This document shows, in pieces, positions 1 through 10,208 of a stretch of 14,935 bases of DNA (position 1 is the stretch's first letter; every line of letters starts with the position of its first letter). A program made the position numbers and the translations under genes. Below the pieces are notes generated by a model. It did not search any database and was not told the DNA's origin. It saw only the letters and a list, made by a program, of their open reading frames with translations. Origin of the DNA: Trueperaceae bacterium (GTDB taxonomy: Bacteria > Deinococcota > Deinococci > Deinococcales > Trueperaceae); the NCBI GenBank assembly GCA_007130445.1, contig SLSM01000129.1, positions 1 to 14,935 on the forward strand, written 5' to 3'.

Positions 1-2502
1 CTCCGTGACCAGGTCGGCGGTCATGCGATACGCGCCCTCAAGACCGAACGCACCGGCGGCCACGCCGTCGGCAACCGCCAGCAGCGAGCGGGCGGCCGGA
101 CCCACGGCCTCGGGGTCGGCGCGATACGCAGCGACGACGGCCGACATCGCAACCGCGAGCGGGCGGACGGCGTCGAACGCTGCGACGATCGGTGCGTGCC
201 GGGCGCTCACTCGGCCGTCGACCACGCCGTCGATCGGGTTGACGTAGCGGGCGTAGGCGACGCCGTCGTCCGCTCCACCCGGCTGCGCGCGAGCCCACGC
301 GAGCTTCGCTGCGCCGGCGCAGATCGAGAAGTCCGGATCGTAGAGCGTGAACGGCACCCCGACCAGCTGGGGGTTCGCGAACCCGGAGTCCGGGTCGGTC
401 GCCAGTGAGCGCAGGAGCGTGAGCGCGTCGGGGGTGACCTGCGACATGCCCACGTCGTCCGTGGGGCCATGGGCGAGCGGATCGAGGAACGACTCGTTCA
501 GGAGCACCTGGAGCAAGAGCTGCGGTGGCACGTCGTACGCGGTCGCCGCCGCCTCGACGTGGGTCAACACCGGCACCAGGCGCGCCAGCGTCAACACGCC
601 CCACGGCGAGAGCCCCTCGAAGGCCCCCGCGTCGTCGGAGAGCGATCGCGGGATCGCGGTCGCGACCGCAACCGCGTGCGGCGGGCAGTACCGTGACCGC
701 GTCGCCGCGGCCGGGTCATCGTCGTCGTCGTCGACGTCGACCACCGGCACCACCCCCGTCTCGGCGGTGTCCGAGCGCGCCACGTCTGGCACGAGGGCGG
801 GCCCCGATCGCTGCACCGGCAAGCCGAGATAGGCCAGGTACTCGATCGGTGGACCGCTGAGCGCACCCTCGCTGGTCTCGCGCGCGCTGCCGTCGAACGG
901 CGCCGCCAGCGAGACGACCGTCACGAAGCCCACCAGCGCGTAGGACACCATCGCGACGCCCACACCGACGGTACGCGCATGCGCACGCTGCGGCACCTGC
1001 CGGTGAGGCCGCACCCATGTGACCGCCGCGTCGGGATCCACGCCGGCGCGCAGGAGGTACGCCGGCACGACACGGCTCGCGGCCGCCACGTAACACACCG
1101 CGTGCACGTACTTGAGCGCGATCAGCGGGCCGACGCCTACGGCGACAGCCCTGATCACGCGCCTCGCGAGCGTCCGCCCGCGCGTGCCGCGAGAACGTTC
1201 CAGACGCACGAAACCCACGGCAGCGACGACCGCTGTCAACGTCAGATCGATGGCGAGCCACAGGGCGAGTCCGAGGAGGGGGAGGTCACTCCGGGGATCG
1301 ATGGTCCGCATTCCCAGCCAGATCGGGAGGTACGCGAGGAGCGCCAGGCCGAAGAGGTTCTCGAGTTGGGCGCTCAGCATCGCGAAGCGCACGTTGGGGG
1401 CCAGCGCGCGCGACCGCACCGAGTCGACCGTGCGCTTGAGCGCGTTCTGGAGTCCGCCACCCGTCCAACGCTCGACCTGTCGAACGTACCCGCCGAGGTG
1501 GGACGGGTCCTCGGTATGCATCACCGCCCCGGTCACGAAACGCGCGCCCCCGCCCCGGAGCAGCGTCAGCGTCTCGCCGGCCCCGAAGAACGTTCGCGGG
1601 TCGTGGACACGGCCCCCGGCGACCACCCGGAAGCCGCGCGCGGCGAGCGACTCGACGTCGATCGAGCGCTCGTCGCCGTCGTCCGATTGGATCGCGAGCG
1701 TCAGGTCGTGGTCCTCGGTGAGCGTATCCATCGGGATCGGGAACGCGTCGCGGCGGAGCGAGAAACCGCATCCGACGACGGTGTAGAGACGCGTCCGCCC
1801 GAACGTGCGCGACGCGCCGAGGCGTCGGGTCTGGCCGCTCCGCAGCACCGCGGAGAACGCGTACTCGGCATCGCGTGCGCACGAGATGAGCGTTGCGACC
1901 GCCGTGGCGCGCTCCGGCCTGCGCGAGGTGGCGGCTCCGGACTGCAGCGCCACGTCCTCGACGACCCAGCGCCGCCTACCCTCTCGCGTCTCGAGGCGCG
2001 CACGGTAGAAGCCGTCGCGAAGGGCGCCGATGAACCCCGGGTCGAGGACCGTGTCGCCGTCGACCGCCAGCACCCGTTCGGCATCGACGATCCCGTTCGC
2101 GACGATGGCGTTGAGGCACTCGGCCTTGCCCGTCGCCTCGTGGAACTCGACGACGGTCACGTCCAGCCGCGCTGGGCGTCGCCAGATCGTCACCCGCGCG
2201 ACCAGGCCGTGCAGGTCTCGTCGTGGCTCCGGCCGGTAGTCGCATCGGCGAAGCGCATCGGCGACGACCTCGCCGGTGCGGTCGCTGCCACCGTTGATGC
2301 TCACGACGACGGCGTCGGCCGGTGAGCGTTGCTCCAACACGGAGAGGAGTGCGGCCCGCGCGCCGCCCTCCTCATCGAACATCGGCATCACCACCGCCAG
2401 GCGGTCGGGACCTCGCAGCGCGACCTCCCGCTCAGGGGCCAGGCCGATGACGGCGTTGAACACCACCGTCGGGGCGACCATCAGACCCGGGAGCTGCGGC
2501 AT
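1..2502 (-). CDS. Membrane family-2 glycosyltransferase fused to a lytic-transglycosylase (SLT)-like domain, 3' end outside window
   Basis: I read this frame directly on the minus strand: it is open from the ATG at 2502 to the window edge (834 codons, no stop). Residues about 34-350 form a processive GT-2 domain: PMFDEE (40-45), the DxD motif DGD (148-150), the acceptor/base motif TEDHD (262-266) and QVERW (342-346, the QxxRW motif of cellulose, hyaluronan and poly-GlcNAc synthases). Hydrophobic segments follow at about 375-398, 407-431, 450-476 and 511-534. After an acidic linker (DVDDDDDD, 589-596), residues about 632-760 resemble an SLT/lysozyme-like fold: LLNES with E670 as candidate catalytic acid, GMSQVTPDAL (685-694) and ICAGAAKL (727-734). 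C606 and C728 might pair. The start is supported by GAGGAAGG at 2508-2515. The likely role is synthesis and export of a cell-surface polysaccharide, with a built-in cleaving or binding domain. The polymer is unknown. Confidence 0.85.
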   Translation of the reverse strand, partial: MPQLPGLMVAPTVVFNAVIGLAPEREVALRGPDRLAVVMPMFDEEGGARAALLSVLEQRSPADAVVVSINGGSDRTGEVVADALRRCDYRPEPRRDLHGLVARVTIWRRPARLDVTVVEFHEATGKAECLNAIVANGIVDAERVLAVDGDTVLDPGFIGALRDGFYRARLETREGRRRWVVEDVALQSGAATSRRPERATAVATLISCARDAEYAFSAVLRSGQTRRLGASRTFGRTRLYTVVGCGFSLRRDAFPIPMDTLTEDHDLTLAIQSDDGDERSIDVESLAARGFRVVAGGRVHDPRTFFGAGETLTLLRGGGARFVTGAVMHTEDPSHLGGYVRQVERWTGGGLQNALKRTVDSVRSRALAPNVRFAMLSAQLENLFGLALLAYLPIWLGMRTIDPRSDLPLLGLALWLAIDLTLTAVVAAVGFVRLERSRGTRGRTLARRVIRAVAVGVGPLIALKYVHAVCYVAAASRVVPAYLLRAGVDPDAAVTWVRPHRQVPQRAHARTVGVGVAMVSYALVGFVTVVSLAAPFDGSARETSEGALSGPPIEYLAYLGLPVQRSGPALVPDVARSDTAETGVVPVVDVDDDDDDPAAATRSRYCPPHAVAVATAIPRSLSDDAGAFEGLSPWGVLTLARLVPVLTHVEAAATAYDVPPQLLLQVLLNESFLDPLAHGPTDDVGMSQVTPDALTLLRSLATDPDSGFANPQLVGVPFTLYDPDFSICAGAAKLAWARAQPGGADDGVAYARYVNPIDGVVDGRVSARHAPIVAAFDAVRPLAVAMSAVVAAYRADPEAVGPAARSLLAVADGVAAGAFGLEGAYRMTADLVTE
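715..741 (-). repeat. GTC/GAC trinucleotide tract encoding the Asp-rich linker
   Basis: A short tract of GTC/ATC/GAC triplets inside the glycosyltransferase-SLT gene. It encodes V588-D596, a run of six consecutive aspartates preceded by Val-Asp-Val. It marks the junction between the membrane part and the SLT-like part. In-frame length change by slippage is possible, but only a handful of units are present. Confidence 0.6.
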
Positions 2503-2534
2503 CGATCCCTTCCTCGTAGGCACGCGACGTGCCG

Positions 2535-2587
2535 CGGTGGTCGGTCACCACCGATGGCGGCATCATCCCACGTCCGGTGGTACCACG
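2535..2587 (-). promoter_or_regulatory. Competing inverted repeats in the leader of the glycosyltransferase gene
   Basis: On the plus strand CGGTGGT occurs at 2535-2541 and again at 2575-2581, exactly 40 bp apart, with ACCACCG at 2547-2553 between them. A perfect 10-bp palindrome, GTGGTACCAC, lies at 2577-2586. In minus-strand RNA the central CGGTGGT (2553-2547) can pair with the upstream ACCACCG (2581-2575), extended by GGT/ACC past one bulged base. It can instead pair with the downstream ACCACCG (2541-2535) across a 5-nt loop. The element ends about 20 nt before the Shine-Dalgarno at 2508-2515. It could be an RNA switch or attenuator, or a repeated DNA operator. No known riboswitch class was recognised. 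Confidence 0.4.
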
Positions 2588-2642
2588 CATGTGTCTCGCC
2601 TCCGGCGGAGAGGGCGTCGTGTTCGTGCGCACGGACCGATCG

Positions 2643-2661
2643 ACGCCGCCTCGCGCGGCGT
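2643..2661 (-). terminator. Hairpin just after icd
   Basis: ACGCCGC (2643-2649), a 5-nt loop, and GCGGCGT (2655-2661) form a perfect 7-bp GC-rich stem. It begins 4 nt beyond the icd stop codon in the direction of transcription. No T-run follows on the minus strand, so this is a weak intrinsic terminator or an mRNA 3'-end stabiliser. It separates icd from the downstream glycosyltransferase gene, which has its own leader. Confidence 0.5.
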
Positions 2662-2665
2662 GTGG

Positions 2666-4912
<2,247 letters not shown>

Positions 4913-4942
4913 GTGCTCACCCATTCCTTCGTTGGTCCGCGC

Positions 4943-4948
4943 ATCCTA
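4943..4948 (-). promoter_or_regulatory. Candidate -10 box of icd (TAGGAT)
   Basis: On the minus strand TAGGAT lies 30 nt before the icd ATG at 4912, in the 72-nt gap after the preceding gene. No convincing TTGACA-like -35 was seen at 16-18 nt spacing. Transcription would start near 4936, giving a leader of about 24 nt that includes the ribosome-binding site. Confidence 0.35.
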
Positions 4949-4984
4949 CCCGCGCGTCGAATGTCGATCGGCCCAGCGCCGCGA

Positions 4985-5662
4985 TCATCGTGCTGCCACG
5001 CCCAGGCGCGTCACGATCCAGGCATCGGCACCCGACGACGAGCGATCGGGCGCGAACCAGACCTGCAACCCGTCGACGTCGACGAAGCGCACGAGCATCG
5101 CCTCCTCGGCCTCGGGGCCGAGGCCGAGCACGCCGCCCGAGGCAGCAGGGACGGTGGCGAGCCGATCGATCGCCGCCTCTCGCGGCATCCGGAGCCGCAC
5201 GCCGGCCGTCGACTCGCCGCGCCAGAAGGTCGCGCGTTCGCTCGCTCCGGAGGCGACCTCGATGGCGCTCAGGCGCTGTAGGGAGCACTCGGGGTGGTCT
5301 CGCGTGAAGCGACGGGCATCGCCCAGGGCCCTCAGACCGGTCCCGTGCAGCGCCTGCACGGTGCCGGCGCACGCCCCCTCGAGCCAGAAGCGGAACGACA
5401 GCCCGGCGCGGGCGAAGCCGAACTCCAGCGCGGTGTCGTCACCGTACAGCGCCGACGGCAGGCCGGGTCCGAAGCGTTCCAGGAACGAACCCAGCGTCGT
5501 CTCCCCCACCCGGATGTCGCCGAGGCCTTCGCCCGCTACGAGCGGCGCGGCCGCGTACGCGCCGAAGGGGTTGCCGCCATCGCGCGGCCGCGACACCAGG
5601 GCGAAGGCGATCGCTGCGACGGCCAGGAGCACGATCCAGACGTTGAGACGAGTGCGGTTCAC
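4985..5662 (-). CDS. Membrane-anchored or exported protein of unknown function (225 aa)
   Basis: No family was recognised. Residues 8-24 (VWIVLLAVAAIAFALVS) form one hydrophobic N-terminal segment after a basic start (NRTR), so it is a signal anchor or uncleaved signal peptide with the rest outside the cytoplasmic membrane. No lipobox cysteine follows. The soluble part opens with GDIRVGETTLGSFLERFGPG (48-67), a pattern seen in small beta-rich extracytoplasmic domains. It has two cysteines, C98 and C126, that could form a disulfide. The start codon is GTG at 5662. There is no Shine-Dalgarno, but a TAGCAT -10-like box ends 10 nt upstream, so the mRNA may be (near-)leaderless. It lies 21 nt after glgX and could also be read through from it. 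Composition is like its neighbours. It is real by its coherent coding pattern, but its function is open. Confidence 0.75.
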   Translation of the reverse strand: MNRTRLNVWIVLLAVAAIAFALVSRPRDGGNPFGAYAAAPLVAGEGLGDIRVGETTLGSFLERFGPGLPSALYGDDTALEFGFARAGLSFRFWLEGACAGTVQALHGTGLRALGDARRFTRDHPECSLQRLSAIEVASGASERATFWRGESTAGVRLRMPREAAIDRLATVPAASGGVLGLGPEAEEAMLVRFVDVDGLQVWFAPDRSSSGADAWIVTRLGVAAR

Positions 5663-5672
5663 GACGCGGACG

Positions 5673-5678
5673 ATGCTA
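5673..5678 (-). promoter_or_regulatory. Candidate -10 box (TAGCAT) for the membrane-anchored protein gene
   Basis: TAGCAT on the minus strand ends 10 nt before the GTG start at 5662, inside the 21-nt gap after glgX. With a start site 6-8 nt downstream, the transcript would have almost no leader. No clear -35 is seen. It fits the TANNNT pattern before glgX and mqnE. Confidence 0.35.
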
Positions 5679-5683
5679 CCCGA

Positions 5684-7879
<2,196 letters not shown>

Positions 7880-7885
7880 TTCGTC

Positions 7886-7891
7886 AGTCTA
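7886..7891 (-). promoter_or_regulatory. Candidate -10 box of glgX (TAGACT), leaderless layout
   Basis: TAGACT on the minus strand is separated from the glgX ATG by only 6 nt (GACGAA). No ribosome-binding site fits in that space, so transcription probably starts at or next to the A of ATG. The -35 position (about 7909-7914) reads TTCTTC, a poor match. The box lies in the 20-nt gap after mqnA. Confidence 0.45.
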
Positions 7892-7899
7892 CGTCGGGG

Positions 7900-8724
7900 T
7901 CAGCGTTCGAAGAAGCGCAAATCACCATCTCGCAGAGACGGATCGACGCGCTGCGCGAACGCCACCAGACCGTCGCGGTCGGGCGGCTCGAGGAAGTAGC
8001 GGAAGTTCGAGAGGTAGCGCAGCACGGTGTGCTCGGCCAGGCCGAGACGCTCTGCCTCGAGCCGGGCGACGTCGGCCAGGTGCCCCAGGCCGCGCTCACG
8101 GGCGCCACGCAGTTCGGCCACCAGCCGCGGTGAGGGCGGCCTATCGGCGCGGGCGGCCCAGACGGCGAACGTGAACGGCAGGCGCGTCGCGGCGTACCAC
8201 GCCTCGCCGAGATCCGTCTGCAGCGGCACCCCGCCGGCGATGTCGCGCCGCGCGACGGCCTCCCCGAGCGCGTTGTCGCCGATCAGGAGCGCGGCGTCGA
8301 AGCGCGACAGCATCGTCTCCAGGTCGGGCTCGGCCGGCGTCAGCTCGGCCTCGATCCCGGCCAGGTCGAGCAGCACCCGCAACAGCGCGACGCTGGTGGC
8401 GGAGTGGGTGGTGACGCCGATGCGGGCACCGTGCAGGTCGGACCACGGCCGGCGGTGGAAGAGCGTGACGCTGTGGACGGGGCCGAGCGTGGCGATCGAG
8501 AAGTCGGGCAGCGCGACCAGCTCACGCCGGTGGCGGATGAACTCGACGCTCGACACCAGCGTCAGGTCGACGTCGCCCCGCAGCAACGCCGCGTTCAGCT
8601 CGGTCGGCACGCCGCGGACGAAGCGCGCGCCCGGCCACGGCTCGAGGCCCCAGTGGAGCGGCGCGACGTTGGTGTACGAGACGATCCCGAGCACCTCGCC
8701 CACGGCCGCGGACGCCGGGTCCAC
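7900..8724 (-). CDS. mqnA: Chorismate dehydratase MqnA (futalosine menaquinone pathway)
   Basis: MqnA removes water from chorismate to give 3-(1-carboxyvinyl)oxybenzoate, the substrate of MqnE, in the cytoplasm. The protein has the periplasmic-binding-like fold of the family. SYTNVAPLHWGL near the N-terminus, VPTELNAALLRGDVDL followed by SSVEF, THSATSVALLR, and FDAALLIGDNALGEA are the characteristic stretches. The start is uncertain: GTG at 8724 gives 274 residues, the normal length, while GTG codons at 8703 and 8694 would trim 7-10 residues ahead of the conserved core. None has a strong ribosome-binding site. The gene lies 26 nt after the mqnE stop with no separate promoter evident, so the two are probably cotranscribed in pathway-reversed order. 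The start-site choice is the main doubt. Confidence 0.9.
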   Translation of the reverse strand: MDPASAAVGEVLGIVSYTNVAPLHWGLEPWPGARFVRGVPTELNAALLRGDVDLTLVSSVEFIRHRRELVALPDFSIATLGPVHSVTLFHRRPWSDLHGARIGVTTHSATSVALLRVLLDLAGIEAELTPAEPDLETMLSRFDAALLIGDNALGEAVARRDIAGGVPLQTDLGEAWYAATRLPFTFAVWAARADRPPSPRLVAELRGARERGLGHLADVARLEAERLGLAEHTVLRYLSNFRYFLEPPDRDGLVAFAQRVDPSLRDGDLRFFER

Positions 8725-8750
8725 GCGGGCCGTGGCGGCGTCGGCCGCGC

Positions 8751-9893
8751 TCAGGAGAACACCTTGCGCTCCGCGTACAGCGCGTCGCGCCGCACGGGCA
8801 CGCGACCGGCGTCCTTGATCAGCCGGACCAGCTCGTCCTCGGTCATGCCCGCCTCGGTGACCGCCCCGGAGGCGTGCGCGATGCGCTCGTCCTTGATGGT
8901 GCCGTCGACGTCGGAGACACCGGCCGCGAGCGACAGTTGTGTCTGTTCGGGGGTGATCATGATCCAGTACCCCTTGATGTGAGGCACGTTGTCCAGGTAG
9001 ATCCGCGCGACGGCGAGGTTGCGCAGGTCGTCGAGGCCGGTGGTGTGCACGCGCTTGCCCAACGACTCGAGCTCGGCGGCGAGCGGGTTGTTGTCGGGCT
9101 GGTAGGCCAGCGGGATGAAACTCAGGAAGCCATGCGTCTCGTCTTGCAGGGAGCGGATGCGGTCCATGTGGTCGAGGCGGTCCTCGAGCGCTTCGACGTG
9201 CCCGTAGAGCATCGTGGCGTTCGTCGGGATCTCGAGCTCGTGCGCGGTGCGGTGGACCTCGAGCCACCCCTCGGCCGTCACCTTGGCGCGCGCGATGCGC
9301 CGGCGCACGTGCTCGGCGAAGATCTCAGCGCCGCCGCCGGGCATCGCCTTGAGCCCGGCCTGCTTCAGCTCGGAGAGCACCTCGCGGTACGTGAGGCGCG
9401 GTCGCGTGATCTTCGTGAAGTGATGGATCTCGGCGGCCGTCCAGGCCTTCACCTGCACGCCCTCAAAGCGGCTGGTGAGGCCCTGCACGAGGTCGAGGTA
9501 GTACTGCCACTCGCGCTTGGGGTGGTGCCCGGAGGCGATGTGGATCTCGGTGAGGTCCGGGTGGTGGTGCGTGTCGACGTACGCCCAGACGTCGTCGAGG
9601 TCGTAGTCCCACACACCGTCCTCGCCGAATCGCCGGGCGAAGCCGCAGAAGGTGCAGCCGACGTAGCAGACGTTCGTCTGCGACAGCCGCAGCGAGTGCA
9701 CGAAGTACGCCTTCGGTCCGACCTTGCGCTCGCGAACGACGTCGGCGAGACGCAACAGAGCCGGCACGTCGCGAGTCCGGTACAGCGTCATGCCCTCGGC
9801 GAAGTCGATGCGCTGACCCGCGAGCACCTTGTCGACGATGGGCTCCAGAGCAGGGTCGCGGGTGACCACGGTAGGGGGGGCGGCGACGGCCAT
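8751..9893 (-). CDS. mqnE: Aminofutalosine synthase MqnE (radical SAM)
   Basis: MqnE joins the MqnA product to the adenosine part of S-adenosylmethionine, forming 6-amino-6-deoxyfutalosine. The 380-residue protein carries the radical-SAM cluster motif CYVGCTFC (C76, C80, C83), spaced CxxxCxxC. Blocks that separate MqnE from its paralogue MqnC are visible: PGGGAEIFAEHVR, WLEVHRTAHEL, TNATMLYGHVEALEDR, DETHGFLSFIPLAYQPDNNPL, LDNVPHIKGYWIM, DVDGTIKDERI and a terminal RDALYAERK. The ATG at 9893 has no Shine-Dalgarno. TAACCT ends 7 nt upstream, pointing to leaderless transcription. mqnA follows 26 nt downstream. The remaining pathway genes (mqnB, mqnC, mqnD) are not in the window. Confidence 0.95.
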   Translation of the reverse strand: MAVAAPPTVVTRDPALEPIVDKVLAGQRIDFAEGMTLYRTRDVPALLRLADVVRERKVGPKAYFVHSLRLSQTNVCYVGCTFCGFARRFGEDGVWDYDLDDVWAYVDTHHHPDLTEIHIASGHHPKREWQYYLDLVQGLTSRFEGVQVKAWTAAEIHHFTKITRPRLTYREVLSELKQAGLKAMPGGGAEIFAEHVRRRIARAKVTAEGWLEVHRTAHELEIPTNATMLYGHVEALEDRLDHMDRIRSLQDETHGFLSFIPLAYQPDNNPLAAELESLGKRVHTTGLDDLRNLAVARIYLDNVPHIKGYWIMITPEQTQLSLAAGVSDVDGTIKDERIAHASGAVTEAGMTEDELVRLIKDAGRVPVRRDALYAERKVFS

Positions 9894-9900
9894 CAGCCGA

Positions 9901-9906
9901 AGGTTA
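9901..9906 (-). promoter_or_regulatory. Candidate -10 box of mqnE (TAACCT), leaderless layout
   Basis: TAACCT on the minus strand is followed by 7 nt (TCGGCTG) and then the mqnE ATG. There is no room for, and no sign of, a ribosome-binding site. The expected -35 position falls inside the hairpin at 9916-9938 and does not resemble TTGACA. Confidence 0.45.
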
Positions 9907-9915
9907 GCACGCAGG

Positions 9916-9938
9916 CCAGGCGCGTCCTGGACGCCTGG
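9916..9938 (-). terminator. Hairpin between the small membrane protein gene and mqnE
   Basis: CCAGGCG (9916-9922) and CGCCTGG (9932-9938) form a 7-bp stem with a 9-nt loop. An alternative inner stem GCGTC/GACGC is also possible. It lies 18 nt after the stop of the 64-residue gene. There is no T-tract, so it is either a weak terminator or, because it overlaps the -35 zone of mqnE, a protein-binding site. Confidence 0.4.
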
Positions 9939-9956
9939 AATGCACCGTATGCGGGC

Positions 9957-10151
9957 TCACAGTGCGCGCATCGCGGGCCCGACGACGCCCACCATCATCG
10001 TCATCCACGCCAGGAAGAGGGCGATGGCGCCGATCACGACGGCGACGCCGAGCGCCAGACCCCGCCGGCCCGCGCGGTACGACGTCACCACGAAGGCGCC
10101 GCCGAAGCCGACCAGGCCCCCGAGCAGGAGGATCCCGACGATCGTGGTCAC
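9957..10151 (-). CDS. Small two-helix membrane protein (64 aa), unknown function
   Basis: Not assigned to a family. The product is almost wholly hydrophobic: helix 1 about residues 3-23, with a glycine-zipper-like GGLVGFGGAF; a short basic turn SYRAGRR (24-30); and helix 2 about 31-58. The positive turn predicts a cytoplasmic loop with both ends outside. The GTG start at 10151 is preceded by a strong Shine-Dalgarno, GGAGGG at 10159-10164, with 7-nt spacing, which is good support for a real gene despite the size. It lies 57 nt after lpd, with a GC-rich hairpin in between, and before mqnE. It may be transcribed with lpd by read-through. Confidence 0.7.
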   Translation of the reverse strand: MTTIVGILLLGGLVGFGGAFVVTSYRAGRRGLALGVAVVIGAIALFLAWMTMMVGVVGPAMRAL

Positions 10152-10169
10152 GCTCGCTCCCTCCAGTCG

Positions 10170-10194
10170 GGCGCCGCTCCGTGCAGGCGGCGCC
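10170..10194 (-). terminator. GC-rich hairpin between lpd and the small membrane protein gene
   Basis: GGCGCCGC (10170-10177) and GCGGCGCC (10187-10194) form a perfect 8-bp stem with a 9-nt loop, starting 14 nt after the lpd stop. No T-run follows on the minus strand. It probably ends or attenuates lpd transcription, or protects its 3' end. The Shine-Dalgarno of the small gene comes 5 nt after it, so the folded stem would not hide it. Confidence 0.5.
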
Positions 10195-10208
10195 GTCGCG
10201 GCCGTCCC

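Noticed and set aside
715..741. The GTC triplet tract as a phase-variable repeat
   Set aside because: Only four identical units in a row, in triplets that cannot shift frame; it simply encodes the acidic linker.
38..2245. Several short minus-strand open frames inside 1-2502
   Set aside because: None is in the frame of the glycosyltransferase-SLT gene. That frame is open throughout and carries the motifs; the others are Arg/Pro-rich shadows.
9916..9938. The hairpin before mqnE as a riboswitch
   Set aside because: It lies upstream of the likely transcription start of mqnE, so it would not be in that mRNA. Its size also fits no known aptamer.
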